Source: Rebecca billardiae RCC1528 | Lineage: Eukaryota > Haptophyta | Reading direction: 5' to 3' | Assembly: GCA_965240325.2 (NCBI GenBank) | Contig: OZ251230.1 | Location: 1,240,001 to 1,304,000, forward strand | DNA length: 64,000 nt | In this document: positions 21,395 to 32,177 of the stretch, one piece after another | Position numbering within the stretch: the stretch's first letter is position 1 | Layout: the number at the start of each line of letters is the position of its first letter | Position numbers and translations under genes: made by a program | Notes under the pieces: generated by a model | The model's input: the letters and a program-made list of their open reading frames with translations, nothing else | The model's database searches: none | What the model was told of the DNA's origin: nothing

Positions 21395-21732
21395 CGATGA
21401 TCATATTATGATGAAGCCCGCCAGCAATCATGAATCAATCACTGCTATATATACAAATAATAATGTAATACAATCACTGTGACTGATGCTGTGGCATCAG
21501 TCGTCCGGCCGGTAAATTATTAACCCTGAGTTACGACCGGAGTACGCGTCGGACGCGCTGGTGCCAGATGATGAGTACGTGGCAGAACGAAACTAGGCGC
21601 CGCCGCGCCGAGGGCGAGTGCGGAGCGACTCACTGCCAGGACCGAGTGGCGTGCGCGCCGTGCGCCGACGCATGATAATATCGCGCGCGCGCTCAGTAGA
21701 CGACGACTGCGACTCATCAAAGTATCCGTCGC
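21395..21732. other. Short intergenic region between convergent genes
   Basis: Contains short inverted repeats (tgatgctgtggcatcag near 21484) that could serve as 3'-end signals; no gene recognised. Confidence 0.45.
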
Positions 21733-23922
21733 TTATCGGGCTGGGCGCACGCAGGCTCGCACGGTCATGCTGTCGCCCACCTCCTGGGCGAGGATGCGCT
21801 GGCACGCGCTCGTTCGGTTTGCGGCGTGGGCGCGGGCGCGATCGTATGCGCGCGTGTCGCTGAGCACGTCCACTGAGGTGGGCGCCAGCCAGTGGGACGA
21901 TGAGCGCGCGGCGGGCGGTTGTGCGCTGAGCTCCGCGCCATCGAGGATGCGCGCGAGCTCGTGATCAGGCTCGCCGCGCGCGCGCCCGACAAAGGCCCAC
22001 TGCGTGCCGGGCGCAGCGCACGTCTGCGACAGCGTGCGCACGTGTGCGTGCAGCCGAGCGTCCCGAGCGTACGCGCGCTGCACGAGCTCGCGCACGCGCG
22101 GGCAGGACTGTGGGGCAAGGCAACGCGGGTGGTGGCTGAGGCGGCGGATGGGATTCTTGACGGCCATCACGCGCGCGAAGAGCTCGGGGAGCGCCTCGAT
22201 GGGCGCCAGCGCCGCGCAGCGCCGCGCGAACGCCCACTGCGGCACGAGGTGGCAGTCCTGCGCGCCCGGCTGCACGGCCTCGCGCTCGAGCGCCGAGCGC
22301 GCCCACGCCTCGAATGCCCCGCACTCGCACGTCGAGCGGTTGAGCCAGCCAAGCTCGAGGTAGAAGTGGAGCTCGGAGAGCAGCCGCTCGTACGGCTCGC
22401 GCACGATGCAGAACGAGCGGGGCACGCACGCCTGCGACGGCGTGTGCCACGTGCTGCACCAGCCGTGCTCCCGGCCGCTGCACGGCTCGGGCGGCAGCTT
22501 GAGCATCGAGCGGAAGCGTGCCGCCTCGGCGCCGCGCGCGAGGATCCTGCCGGTCTGGATCTTGCGCAGCTTCTTGAGCGAGGCCTCGATGGACGTGCCG
22601 CCCGTCTTGGGGATGTGCACCAGGCGCTGGATGTCCACGTCCGCGTCCGGGACCACCATCGCCGAGCACGGAGGCAGCCGCCCGGCTGGCAGCGCGGGCA
22701 GCGCCGGCCGCGCGGCCGTCGGCGCGGGCGCGCGGCCGGGGGCGCCGGCGGTGACCAGCGGCGCGCCGCGCTCGGCGCGCGCCGGCGGCGCCCGCGCGGG
22801 CTTCTGCGCGCTCCGCGCGTCGACGGCCTCGTCCGCGCGCCACGTGCCCATGTGCTCCACCGCGCGCCGCGCGAGCCTGCACACGTCCTCCGCGCTGGTG
22901 TTGCGGAGCACCTTGCCGGCGGTGCGGTACCAGTGCTGCGCCTTCTTGCGCGCGAGCACCTGCGTCAGGTCGTCGCGGAGGTACTCGAGCGAGTCGTCGC
23001 GCATCTGCACGATGTCGGCCGGCCCGGTGCCGGTCGGGCGGAAGCGCTGCACCACCACCGACGTGTGCCGCGTCTGCACGCGGTGCACCTTGCGCAGCAC
23101 GGTGCGCAGCAGCTTCTCGCCGTTGCGCGGGTGGCTGCCGTGCTGCAGCGCCTCCCACGCCACGGCCTCGCGCCCGAGGTAGCCGTTGAGCATCGCGCGG
23201 CGCGAGCCGTAGGCGAAGCGGTCGTTGATCCCGCCCCAGCGGCCCCACATCGGGATCACCACGATCCCCTCGTCGCGCTGCTTCGGCGGCATCCGCGCGC
23301 TCTCCGCCGCATGCTTGAGCAGGGTGTGTAGCCGGGCGGGCAGGTCGACGTCGCACAGCACGACCGTGTCCGCGCGGAGCACCATCACCACGTCGAACGG
23401 GGCGCCGGTCACGGCCTCGCGCGCGGCGATGAGGCGGCCCAGCCGCGAGAGCGAGTGCAGCGCGACGAGGTGGTTGCGCATCGACACGTACCCGTCCTGC
23501 CACAGGTCGGGCATCGGCTGGCTGAGCGCCTTTTGCCGAGCCACCACGTCGTGCCGCGCCAGTCCCTGGTCCTCCATCTCGAAGACACACGGGCGGAGGC
23601 GCACCACGGAGTACGGGTCGAGTTTGACCGTCACATTCACCGTCGGCGCGCTATTGCTCGGCCCGAGCCCCAGCGTGCCGCTGCGCGGGTCGGCGACGCT
23701 GAGCACGAGCATCGCGTGCACGATCACCTCATACACGAGCGGCGCGGCGTCGAGCACGCGGAAGACGTGGCGCTCGAGGCTGGGCAGAGTCGCCGCGAGG
23801 TTGCGCGTCACGAGGCCGAAGAAGCCGATGGCCACGCGCGGCACGCCCTCCTCGGGCGCCGGAGCACATCGTGCGGAGGTTGGGTGCGACGGGAGCCATC
23901 CCGCGCCGTCGCCGGCCGCCAT
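21733..23922 (-). CDS. Glycosyltransferase-like / sulfotransferase fusion
   Basis: Intronless, 729 aa. The first ~360 residues look like a glycosyltransferase: VAIGFFGLVTRNLAATLPSL (about 30-49), FDVVMVLRADTVVLCDVDLP (176-195, with the acidic D-x-D equivalent), and GINDRFAYGSRRAMLNGYLG (231-250) is the nucleotide-sugar 'do not walk past' segment seen in several algal and plant GT families. A Pro/Ala/Arg linker (370-425) leads to a PAPS-dependent sulfotransferase domain, with 5'-phosphosulfate loop HIPKTGGTSIE (436-446) and 3'-phosphate motif CIVREPYERLLSELHFYLEL (505-524). No signal peptide is obvious at the chosen start, so an upstream exon or a different start is possible; otherwise Golgi entry is unexplained. 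One chain could add a sugar and then sulfate it, as in sulfated algal polysaccharides. Confidence 0.8.
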   Translation of the reverse strand: MAAGDGAGWLPSHPTSARCAPAPEEGVPRVAIGFFGLVTRNLAATLPSLERHVFRVLDAAPLVYEVIVHAMLVLSVADPRSGTLGLGPSNSAPTVNVTVKLDPYSVVRLRPCVFEMEDQGLARHDVVARQKALSQPMPDLWQDGYVSMRNHLVALHSLSRLGRLIAAREAVTGAPFDVVMVLRADTVVLCDVDLPARLHTLLKHAAESARMPPKQRDEGIVVIPMWGRWGGINDRFAYGSRRAMLNGYLGREAVAWEALQHGSHPRNGEKLLRTVLRKVHRVQTRHTSVVVQRFRPTGTGPADIVQMRDDSLEYLRDDLTQVLARKKAQHWYRTAGKVLRNTSAEDVCRLARRAVEHMGTWRADEAVDARSAQKPARAPPARAERGAPLVTAGAPGRAPAPTAARPALPALPAGRLPPCSAMVVPDADVDIQRLVHIPKTGGTSIEASLKKLRKIQTGRILARGAEAARFRSMLKLPPEPCSGREHGWCSTWHTPSQACVPRSFCIVREPYERLLSELHFYLELGWLNRSTCECGAFEAWARSALEREAVQPGAQDCHLVPQWAFARRCAALAPIEALPELFARVMAVKNPIRRLSHHPRCLAPQSCPRVRELVQRAYARDARLHAHVRTLSQTCAAPGTQWAFVGRARGEPDHELARILDGAELSAQPPAARSSSHWLAPTSVDVLSDTRAYDRARAHAANRTSACQRILAQEVGDSMTVRACVRPAR

Positions 23923-24060
23923 TGACGACTACGACTCGAAATCGTCGTCTCAAATCAGGCAGTCATTCTTCCTTCTGCATTCATGATCATCAGTGTCGTT
24001 TGGTCACACACTCACACTGATGGCTGAATCGCACTCTCACTACTGTGTGCACGTAGCGAC

Positions 24061-24148
24061 GGCGCTACCATCGGCGACGGCTTGGTGGGCGGTGGGCGTC
24101 AATCTCGCCTGCCTGAGCTGTGTGCGTCTCTTATTCTTAGTCAACTGT
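24061..24148 (+). repeat. Dispersed ~100-bp repeat, copy with small deletion
   Basis: Matches the copy at 3168 but lacks about 13 bp around the gacagttgg site (cttggtgggcggtgggcgtc) and ends ttagtcaactg. Confidence 0.8.
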
Positions 24149-24787
24149 ACGGCCCTTGCTCGAGCTCACTCAGTCTCGGTTGACTTACTCTTAGGCCGCG
24201 TCTTGAGTCTTGCGCCGCCTGAGCCTGAGGCCTGGCGGATGACTCGTCATCATCACTGACACCATCAAATAATGATCTGCAAACAAATAGTATAATCGGA
24301 CGGATCAAAGATCCCACGGATCTGACTGATTGTGCCGCCATTTGTGCGTGGTGATGAGCCGCGCGCGGTCCGGGGCGGAGAGCACCGCACTCCGACACTC
24401 CGTCGTCCGAAGTCTGAGGCTCACCACCGCCGCCCGCTGAAGGGGGCCCGCGGGCCCGCACTGGTCATGGTGCTGACGTGAGACTGAGAGAGTGAGGTTG
24501 GGAACCGCCGCTGCTAATCGGGCCTACTCCGACAATTGCGTGTGCTAACCTAGTCATAACTGAGTCACTGGCATTGTTGCACTGCTATTGTGGTAACTAT
24601 TGCAGTCATCATTCACTCAGCTATAGTCTATACTACGCTGCGTCGCCGTCAATACGGTGACTACGGATCCGTGTCGACGACAGAGTCCATCGGCATCGGC
24701 GCGTCATTTACCAGCATGATTGAATCAGCAGTGATGCTTACGGAGTCGGCGGCGCCGCGCGGCGCGGATGATGCTGCGCGGCACGAC

Positions 24788-24819
<32 letters not shown>

Positions 24820-25118
24820 TAGTAATATATATAGTAGTTCGCGACCGACATCATAGTAGCTCATCAGATTAGACTACCGGCATTATATATCTGAACTATA
24901 GTCAGACTACTGTCTGTGAAGTTGGTCTGAGCCACTCAGTGTGGCGACGGTCTGAGTGGCACCGTAGGCCGGCCACTTTCCGGACTAATACTAGGGCACA
25001 CGCCAGTGAATCACGATATATATCGTCACGCGCGTACTCCAGGTATGCCAGCGGCTCGGGAAAGTGTAGGGTCGTACAGTATAACTATAAGACTGTATCG
25101 GCAGTCGGTGTGTGTGTA

Positions 25119-25185
25119 GTAGAGAGAGAGAGTAGAGAGAGAGAGAGAGGGGGGGGGAGAGAGAGAGGGAGAGAGAGAGAGAGAT
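25119..25185. repeat. (GA)n/(GGGG) low-complexity tract
   Basis: Purine-only simple sequence, gagagagag interrupted by a run of nine or more G. Confidence 0.9.
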
Positions 25186-25583
25186 GCCTCTGAGCAGTCT
25201 TATGAGCGGAACAGCAGTCTGATAGGAGTATTGAAGCAGATATAGACATACTACTACAGTCTGAATATAGTACAGTGCTCACAGTGGCAGACGAGGGCAG
25301 TTCCGCCGCCACTTTCGCCCGCAGGAGCAGTCACGTACAGCATGATACGTCGTTCCGCGGATGCTCCAAAAGTGCCGAGCACGTGCTCACGCTTGAAGAG
25401 GATTTTGGTCCAGGTGCGCATTGGCATGGGCAGCGCCACCGGCAGCGTCGCGCGCGCGCAGCACGCGCTCGACCGCCAAGCTCAAACCACAAGTAGCATA
25501 TCGGCGCCCAAAGAAGTAGGCGCGGGTCACAAGCCGAACGCAAAAGCTCCACAAGAGCCCAATCGTCGTTGCGGGGCCTTGGG

Positions 25584-26198
25584 CTACGTCCATGGCCGGT
25601 TGGCAATGGTGCAGCTGATCGCCTCATCGAGGCAGCCCTTCTTCAGCTTGCGCACGAGGCACATCTGGACGGCCTGCAGATACTCGATGCCTGCGGCAGC
25701 GGTATTCTCGGTAGGCACACCCCACGACGACATGGTGAGCTCCGTGTGACTCATCGGGCACACGTTGTAAGCCGTCCAGGACCCGTTCTCCCCTGCAGCG
25801 AGCGGCTGCTCGACCGCTTTCCCGTTGGTCCATGCGCACCGCCCTTCGTCGGTGGACCACTCGCAGCAGCCGCTGTTCTTGTCCTCAGTGCACGCAGCGA
25901 AGCATTGATGCCGATTGCGAGGACCACTCGTGCCTCCCTCCCTGGTCATGAACGTTGAGAAGTGCGTCGAACCATCGCACCTGTACTGCCGGACACCTGG
26001 TGTTGGTTGGTACTCGCCACAGTCAGCCACCGCCGGCGCTGAGTCATCCTCTCCGAAAAGAGCTTGTTGTCTTCCCTCGCTCGCGATAAGAACTGCGACC
26101 ACTCCCAGCACAAAGCCCAAGGCGCAGCGCGAGGCCCGGGCCATCGACGAGCTCAGGACGTGCATCCTTCGTGGAAGGGGGCCAACTCCGACCGTCAT
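25584..26198 (-). CDS. Secreted cysteine-rich protein, function unknown
   Basis: Single exon, 204 aa from ATG 26198; ATGs at 26165 and 26144 give a better-placed signal peptide (MARASRCALGFVLGVVAVLI, then AS). The mature part has at least ten cysteines, with clusters CFAACTEDKNSGCCEWSTDE and CAWTNGKAVE that resemble an Apple/PAN-like disulfide module (C-x3-C...CC-x-W). The C-terminal segment, AVQMCLVRKLKKGCLDEAISC, is helical with further cysteines. PAN-type modules bind glycans or proteins outside the cell; the resemblance is suggestive only. Head to head with the TPR gene. Confidence 0.65.
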   Translation of the reverse strand: MTVGVGPLPRRMHVLSSSMARASRCALGFVLGVVAVLIASEGRQQALFGEDDSAPAVADCGEYQPTPGVRQYRCDGSTHFSTFMTREGGTSGPRNRHQCFAACTEDKNSGCCEWSTDEGRCAWTNGKAVEQPLAAGENGSWTAYNVCPMSHTELTMSSWGVPTENTAAAGIEYLQAVQMCLVRKLKKGCLDEAISCTIANRPWT

Positions 26199-26334
26199 CT
26201 TGATGAGCCAGACCGCTGCGCTGCGGTGGGCAGGAAAAAGTAGCCTGCGCCGCTCGCGAGCGACTCGAGCGAGCTCGTCTCACTTTTGCTGATGTTTGCC
26301 AGCACCGGAAAGTCCGGGAATTCGTGAGCAAGCG
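26199..26334. promoter_or_regulatory. Inferred shared promoter
   Basis: 136 bp between the start codons of the Cys-rich and TPR genes; inferred from orientation only. Confidence 0.4.
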
Positions 26335-27258
26335 ATGGCGCCACGTGCGAGCCGATGCATCGCCGAGCTGATTGTCGTCGCGATCACATGCCTGCGGCCC
26401 ATTGAAGGCGGCCCCGCGCCGTCGTCCTCGCGACCGCCATCGACACGCATTCTGGCCACGCGGCGGCACTTTGTCGCCTTCGCGGCGGCGACGCTTGCTC
26501 TGGATGCACGCGGCGCTCGTGCGGAGGAGCCGACGCCGCAGAGCTTGGACCGGCTCCGGCGCGCCGCTGTGGCGACGGGCGACGGGGATGTCGCGGAGGC
26601 GGAGCGCTTGACCAAGCAGGTGATCGAGCTGCAGCCTGGCTACGCCGGCGGCTACGCGGGCCGAGCCTCCCTGGCCGTGCAGCGCGGTGACTATGCAGCT
26701 GCGCTCGGAGACTACGACAAGGCGCTTGACCTGGGGCCTGCTGACGGTGAGGAGTCGTCCATCCGCCTCAACCGTGGATGCACGCTGATGGCGCTGGATC
26801 GCCCGTCGGATGCGATTGCAGAATTTGACCGCGCCCTGGCGCTGAAAAGCCCGTACCGCCCGACAGTGATCGTCAACCGTGCGCTCGCCCTGATGGACCT
26901 GGGCCGTGAGGGTGAAGCGTTTGAAAATCTCAAGGCGCTCATCGCGTCGCAGGGCCAAGCCGTCGAGCCGTACTGGCTGTTATATGCGCTGCTGCTTTCC
27001 GAGCGCGACGGCCTCGCCGAGGCCACCGGCCTCCTGAAGCGCGTTCAGCTCAAATTTGGGCAGGTGGACGACGTGCACGCCGCACTCGCCCTGGTGTTTG
27101 CGCAGGCGGGCAAGCTGGACGACGCGCGGGTGCAGTGGCAGCGCGTGGGCAACAAGAGCGCGTTCGAGAGCGCAGATCGCCTTGTGAGGAAGCCCAGGCG
27201 CTGGCCACGAGCCTCGGCGAAGGCGCTCGTCGGCGTCATCCCCAAGCTGGAGCCTTGA
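26335..27258 (+). CDS. TPR protein, probably thylakoid-lumen targeted
   Basis: Intronless, 307 aa from the ATG at 26335. The N-terminus is bipartite: a hydrophobic segment (CIAELIVVAITCL), a Ser/Pro/Arg-rich transit-like stretch, then a twin-arginine signal RRHFVAFAAATLALDARGAR with an A-x-A site just before EEPTPQ. This is typical of lumenal proteins imported by the Tat route. The rest is tetratricopeptide repeats: VIELQPGYAGGYAGRASLAV, DYAAALGDYDKALDLGPADG, SIRLNRGCTLMALDRPSDAI and later units with the W/G/Y/A/P spacing of 34 residues. Such proteins act as assembly scaffolds for photosystems in cyanobacteria and plastids. The exact partner is unknown. Confidence 0.82.
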   Translation: MAPRASRCIAELIVVAITCLRPIEGGPAPSSSRPPSTRILATRRHFVAFAAATLALDARGARAEEPTPQSLDRLRRAAVATGDGDVAEAERLTKQVIELQPGYAGGYAGRASLAVQRGDYAAALGDYDKALDLGPADGEESSIRLNRGCTLMALDRPSDAIAEFDRALALKSPYRPTVIVNRALALMDLGREGEAFENLKALIASQGQAVEPYWLLYALLLSERDGLAEATGLLKRVQLKFGQVDDVHAALALVFAQAGKLDDARVQWQRVGNKSAFESADRLVRKPRRWPRASAKALVGVIPKLEP

Positions 27259-27723
27259 GTGTTCATCACGCTGCCTATTTACAACTCGTCGTGACAATCC
27301 CGTGTGACCCGTGACCGGCGTGACCGGGCCGCCGACCGCGCTGCCATGCATGTGACAGTTGTGACTAGATCGATATCATCGCCTGGCAGCGCCTGCTACT
27401 GACAATGGCGAGTGTCTGATGCGCTTTTCTGACGATCGTCATACACGTATACCACTGATGCCATCGCCATGATGATCGGCAGCAGCCATCACTACTCACA
27501 GTTCGGTTCGGTATGCCGCCGGGTTGGGGTAATACATAATAATCCCCATTTAATCCGAATCGCACTCAATCCGGGACGTTCTGCTGGTTCTGACGAGATC
27601 GAGCATTCGTCGTGTGATGAATCTAGCAGTGACTCCCGATCCGATGATGCAGCCCGGCCTGAGCTGCTGCCAGCATGGGCCCGACGCGCCATCCGACGAA
27701 GGGCGACTTGGTTCGGTCGGACA
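27259..27723. other. Intergenic between convergent genes
   Basis: No gene, repeat or RNA recognised. Confidence 0.5.
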
Positions 27724-29533
27724 TCAGGGTCCTGGCACCTGCTCTGCGTCCGATCCTGCCGGCGGCGGCATGGCCGCCGTCTTGGACTCCGGCAGGAGAT
27801 CCTCGACGGTCGGAGGGGCAGCAATGTCGGCGGGCAAGGCGCGCGTGGCGCCCGCGAGGGGCCCTGCGCGGAGGTGATGGCGGAGCACACCCAGCAGCCG
27901 GACAAAGTTGAACACGAAGAAGCTCAGCCAGACGCCCGACAGCCCCAGCGACTTTGTCGTGATCTGCAGCGCAGCCACCATCGAGGCCGCGGCCACGGAC
28001 GAGAGGACGGCGATGGCGCCAAAGCAGTTGAGGCCCTGCATCACGCCTTCGCCCGCGAACACGATGCCGACAAGGGGCTGGAGGAGCGCGGCGAAGATGG
28101 CGAGCGGCTTTGCCGCGGCCTGCACCTCCGGCAGTGGCGAGAGCCGCGAGATGTGCGGCAGCAGCAGCAGCAGCATCCCGCCCAGCAGCGTGCCGAGAGA
28201 GCCGCCCCACAGCAGCAGCCGGTCCGCGGCGCACGCGGCCTTGGCCTGCCCGCCGTTGGGCTGCGAACGGATGCTGGGGATGAGCGCGGAGGCGGCGTTC
28301 GAGATGGCGAGGAGCGCGATCCCGCCGAGCTGCCAGAACTGCGACGTGATCTGGTGCGCCGCCGCCGAGACGCCCGACGCGTCCATGTGCGTGACGGTGC
28401 GCGCGACCACCAGGAACGCCGCCTGCAGCGAGACCGAGCGGAGCTGCACCGCGCCGCCGGCGACGAAGAGCCGCCGCGCAGAGCGCCACGAGGGGATCCG
28501 GCGGAGCAGCGACCACCTCGCCATCTTCCGCCGGAGCATGAGCGTGAAGAAGAGCGCGAACGACACCACGTCCGAGACCGCCGTGGCGAGGCCCGCACCG
28601 GCGACGCCCATGCTGCGGCGCGCGACACACGTGATGCGTGGGCGGGCGGGCAGCGTCAGCAGAGGCGCTCCGGCGGGCCTGCGCGCGTGCGCGCGCGTGC
28701 GCGCGCGCGCGCGCCGCGGCGGGCCCGCGCGCGTGCCCCCCCGCGCGCGCCGCGCACCCCATGTTGAAGATGAGGATCGGGTCGAGCACGCAGTTGATGA
28801 TGTTGGCGAGCAGAGAGATCATCAGCGGCGTCACGGCGTCCAGGTGCGCGCGGAAGACGGCGAAGCCGACGGCGGAGAAGAGCGCGGGGGCGAACGAGAG
28901 GCCGCGGCACGTGAGGTACGGCCTCGCCGCCTGGAAGATGTCCGAGCCCTCCGGCGTCACCAGCCGCAGCAGCTGGCGCGGCATCAGCTGCACGAGCGCA
29001 AACCCAAACATGCCGAGCGCGAGCCCGAGCAGCAGCGCCTCGCACACGCGGCGCGTGGCGAGCTCGCTGTCGCCCTTGCCGATGGCGTCGGCCACGATGG
29101 GGGTTGTCACCGACGGCAGGAACGCGATCAGCCAGAACAGCGTGCTGAACACCTGATTGGCCGCACCCATGCCAGCGAGTACGCGCGCATCACCCATGCG
29201 GCCCACCCAGTACACGTCGACCGCGCCGGCGAGCGGGAAGATGGCCAAGTTGATGGCCGCCGGTATTGCGAGTGATGCTATTGAGCGGTCCAGCGCGTCG
29301 AAGCGCGGCCAGAGTGGCATGGCACGCTTCACGCGCCTCGGCGCATTGGGCTCGGCAGCGCCATCGGCTGCATGCGGCGCTGGCAGGTCGGCGGCTGTGC
29401 CCGTGACGAGAGCGCGCGCGGCGCGGCGAGGCCGGACGGCCACGCCGAGCCCAGGCGCGCGCAGCGTGCGGGCATTGGCCAGTGGCACCGCCGTGGCGAG
29501 TGCGCACAGCAGCGCGGCTCGTCGCCACGCCAT
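27724..29533 (-). CDS. MATE-family transporter, plastid-type presequence, 2 exons
   Basis: Exons 29533-28758 and 28612-27724, intron GTGCGC...CCGCAG in phase 2, 554 aa. MATE proteins export organic cations, organic acids or secondary metabolites in exchange for H+ or Na+. The N-terminal ~75 residues (MAWRRAALLCALATAVPLAN, then Arg/Ala-rich) look like a signal plus transit peptide. The first MATE half has SIASLAIPAAINLAIFPLAG, VDVYWVGRMG, LFWLIAFLPSVTTPIVADAI and LDAVTPLMISLLANIINCVL; the second half (exon 2) has GVAGAGLATAVSDVVSFALF, AAAHQITSQFWQLGGIALLA and GLNCFGAIAVLSSVAAASM. Twelve membrane segments can be placed. The intron sits between TM6 and TM7 at the boundary of the two halves. Closest in layout to plant plastid MATEs of the EDS5/DTX45-48 type. 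Confidence 0.9.
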
Positions 29534-29679
29534 GCGAACCTAACGAGCGACCGCGAGGCCGAGCAGCAAAAGCGCGAGCGTCGGCTCTCGAAGGTTCGGG
29601 CTCGCCCGGATGATTGCCTCCGGCCACGCACGGCCGGACTCGTGTGCAGCGTCGAGATTTCTTCGAGGGGAGATTCAGC
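29534..29679. promoter_or_regulatory. Inferred shared promoter, MATE / riboflavin synthase
   Basis: 146 bp between divergent start codons; no riboswitch-like (FMN) structure was recognised. Confidence 0.4.
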
Positions 29680-30525
29680 ATGGCGCGCCACGTCCACGTG
29701 CTTTTTGGAGCGCTGCTGCTCCTGCTTTCGGCGGCAGACGCCTGGCGCGCGGCGGCGCCGCGGGGACGCTCACGCGCCACTCACATCGCTCGCCATGCGA
29801 CCGCGCCAGCAGCCGCCCGGCCGCGCGCCATGTTCTCCGGCATCGTCGAGGAGATGGGCACGGCGATCGCATTGCGCGAGCGCGATGACATGAAGCTGTG
29901 GGATGGCACGACGGGCTCGGGGTGGGAGCTGAGCGTCGGCGCATCGGTAGTTCTCGACGACGCCACCGAAGGCTGCTCCATCGCCGTGAATGGCGTGTGC
30001 CTCACCGTCGTCGACTTCGACGTCGCGTCGGGCCGGTTCAGCGTCGGGCTCGCGCCGGAGACGCTCCGACGGACCAACCTCAACCCGTCGATGCTCTCGG
30101 ATGGTGACGCGGTCAACCTGGAGCGCGCGCTCCCCGCGGACGGGCGCAACTCGGGGCACTTCGTCCAGGGCCACGTCGACGGCGTCGGCGAGGTCGTCAG
30201 CCGCACGCCCGATGGCGACTCGCTCTGGATCGTCGTGCGCGCCCCGGCACAGCTGATGCCGTACATCGTCCCCAAGGGCTTCATCGCCGTCGACGGCACG
30301 AGCCTCACGGTGTGCGACGTGGACTATGACGCGTGCACCTTCTCGTTCATGCTCATTGGATACACCCAGCAGCACGTGGTCATCCCCAAGCGCGCAGTCG
30401 GCGGCCACGTCAACCTCGAGGCGGATGTGATTGGCAAGTACGTCGAGCGCTCGCTCTCGGGGCTGAGCGAGCGCGTGAGCGCGCTCGAGGAGCGGCTGCG
30501 GGCGCTCGAGGGCGGGCGCAGCTGA
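29680..30525 (+). CDS. Riboflavin synthase (alpha-type), plastid targeted
   Basis: Converts two 6,7-dimethyl-8-ribityllumazine into riboflavin plus a pyrimidinedione, the last step of vitamin B2 synthesis. Intronless, 281 aa from ATG 29680. Presequence of about 50 residues: signal peptide MARHVHVLFGALLLLLSAADAW, then an Arg/Ala transit region, then the mature start MFSGIVEEMG. The two barrel repeats are complete. N-half: CSIAVNGVCLTVVDFD, SVGLAPETLRRTNL, SGHFVQGHVDGVGEV. C-half: VPKGFIAVDGTSLTVCDVD, FMLIGYTQQHVV, VNLEADVIGKYVER. A C-terminal coiled-coil trimerisation helix follows (VSALEERLRALEG). This is normal length for the enzyme plus presequence. Divergent from a MATE transporter. Confidence 0.96.
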   Translation: MARHVHVLFGALLLLLSAADAWRAAAPRGRSRATHIARHATAPAAARPRAMFSGIVEEMGTAIALRERDDMKLWDGTTGSGWELSVGASVVLDDATEGCSIAVNGVCLTVVDFDVASGRFSVGLAPETLRRTNLNPSMLSDGDAVNLERALPADGRNSGHFVQGHVDGVGEVVSRTPDGDSLWIVVRAPAQLMPYIVPKGFIAVDGTSLTVCDVDYDACTFSFMLIGYTQQHVVIPKRAVGGHVNLEADVIGKYVERSLSGLSERVSALEERLRALEGGRS

Positions 30526-30789
30526 GCGCTGCGCCCGCGCGGCCCGCTGGGCTTTGATCGGCACACGAGTGCAGGCTCTGTCATCCGAAGCTCTCGAGTC
30601 GAGTCCGACCGAGTCTCGAGTGTCGAGACGGTCGTGCGCTGGATCTTAAAGTTCTTTTTTAGTCCTTGCGGGACGAAGTCCTAATGTGGTTTACTAATGC
30701 TGCGGCACGCGGCCCCTTCTGATACGTATGCAGCAAGCAGATCAGTATAGTAGCTGCAATGCCCAAGGTTCGTTCTAAATGATGCCCGA

Positions 30790-30816
30790 TATTATTATTA
30801 TTATTATTATTATTAT

Positions 30817-30878
<62 letters not shown>

Positions 30879-30890
30879 TTATTATAATAA
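30790..30890. repeat. (ATT)n then (AGT)n trinucleotide microsatellite
   Basis: About 9 ATT units run into about 16 AGT units, then mixed ATT/AGT. Confidence 0.95.
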
Positions 30891-32177
30891 AATGATTCGA
30901 CGATAATATTCGGGCTTGGGTGGCGTGAGGCCGTACTGAGTTCTCATCATGTCGATGTGCATGCAATGTTGCGTGATCGTGCTTGATGGCAGCTAGTCCG
31001 TAGTCGTAGAGTATCGAGTGGTCCCATCCGATGCAATGCGTGCTCCACTGACCTCACTCTGGCCAGGAGCCGGAAGGACGGAACGCCGTGGCTGCTTCAG
31101 TGATTCCGAGTGAAGCCTAATTAAGATACGACGCGGTTTGGCGGGAGGGCCTGTGCGGCAGGAGCAAGGGGAAGTCGGCAGACGCCATGTATATGCCGTC
31201 AATAATTATAGGCTAAAGTGGGTACTCGCTCAGCACCGAGCACAAGGTTCCTCGTCACTCCGATCAGTCACTTGTATTATAAGCGCACGTGCTTTAATGG
31301 GACGTGCATAGACCTAAGACCATATCGTCCCATGCGCACGTCCTGGCCGGTGCTGCATGAAGCGCAGATCGCCGCGAACACGGCGGGGCCGACGACGACA
31401 AAGGCCCGACAAAGGCGACCAAGTTTTCGTGGTCGCCACCAAGGCGGCAACAACTTGACGCACAAACACTTGCACATTTCGACACCTGGGCCAACCCCCC
31501 CCCCCTTCCCCGGCGGACTTCCCCACCGTACCTGGTATTGGCAAATACAACTACTGTATGGAGCGCTCCTTGGAACTTGAGCCCGGTTTGGCGCCCACGC
31601 GGCGAGGGCGACGACGGGAGTACACGTGGCCCGCGGCGGCGGGAAGCGCGCGGGCGCGGCCGAGAACGTCACGGTCCGGACGCCTCTCGCCAGCCGCGGA
31701 CGCGCACCGCGCCTCCTCCTCGCACGCTGCTAGCTTCATCCGGGGCCGTGTTTTGCTGCCGACCAGCTCAAGTTCCACGGCTGTTCAAGGTTCGGCTTGC
31801 GACCTCGCCGCTGGTGCTTGCAAGAAGGTACACGAGTTGGTCGAACTCCCGCGCACCCGCTCTGCGCTTGTCGACGCCCTCTGACGGTGACTCGGGGTGC
31901 ATGCGGGGCAGTGGAATGCAGTGGTTCGGCATTGACTCTCAGTCGTCCAGCGCGCAGGCCACGTAGCGCGGATGTGGTGCGCACATGCCCCGGTAATTCG
32001 GTCGCGGCATGTCTGCCTGGTCTGCCCAAGGCCTGCCGCACCGCGAAACGAGCGCTCAGGAGCGTGTACCGATGCCAGCCACGTCGAGATGGGGCGCACT
32101 TCGCTGGGTAAAATGCGGGGCTCAAGATCCAACGAAGGATCGATCGCGAGGCCTCCGGCATTCATTTAGATACCGGC

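Larger units (their letters stand above)
23923..25583. other. Intergenic, repeat-bearing
   Basis: Holds a dispersed-repeat copy (24061-24148), a CATA/TA tract (about 24786-24836) and an AG/GGG-rich tract (about 25119-25185). The stretch 25260-25583 is GC-rich with open frames on both strands but no recognised domain. Confidence 0.55.

Noticed and set aside
21919-23331. 470-codon plus-strand open frame opposite the GT-sulfotransferase fusion
   Set aside because: Arg/His-rich shadow; the minus strand carries PAPS and GT motifs.
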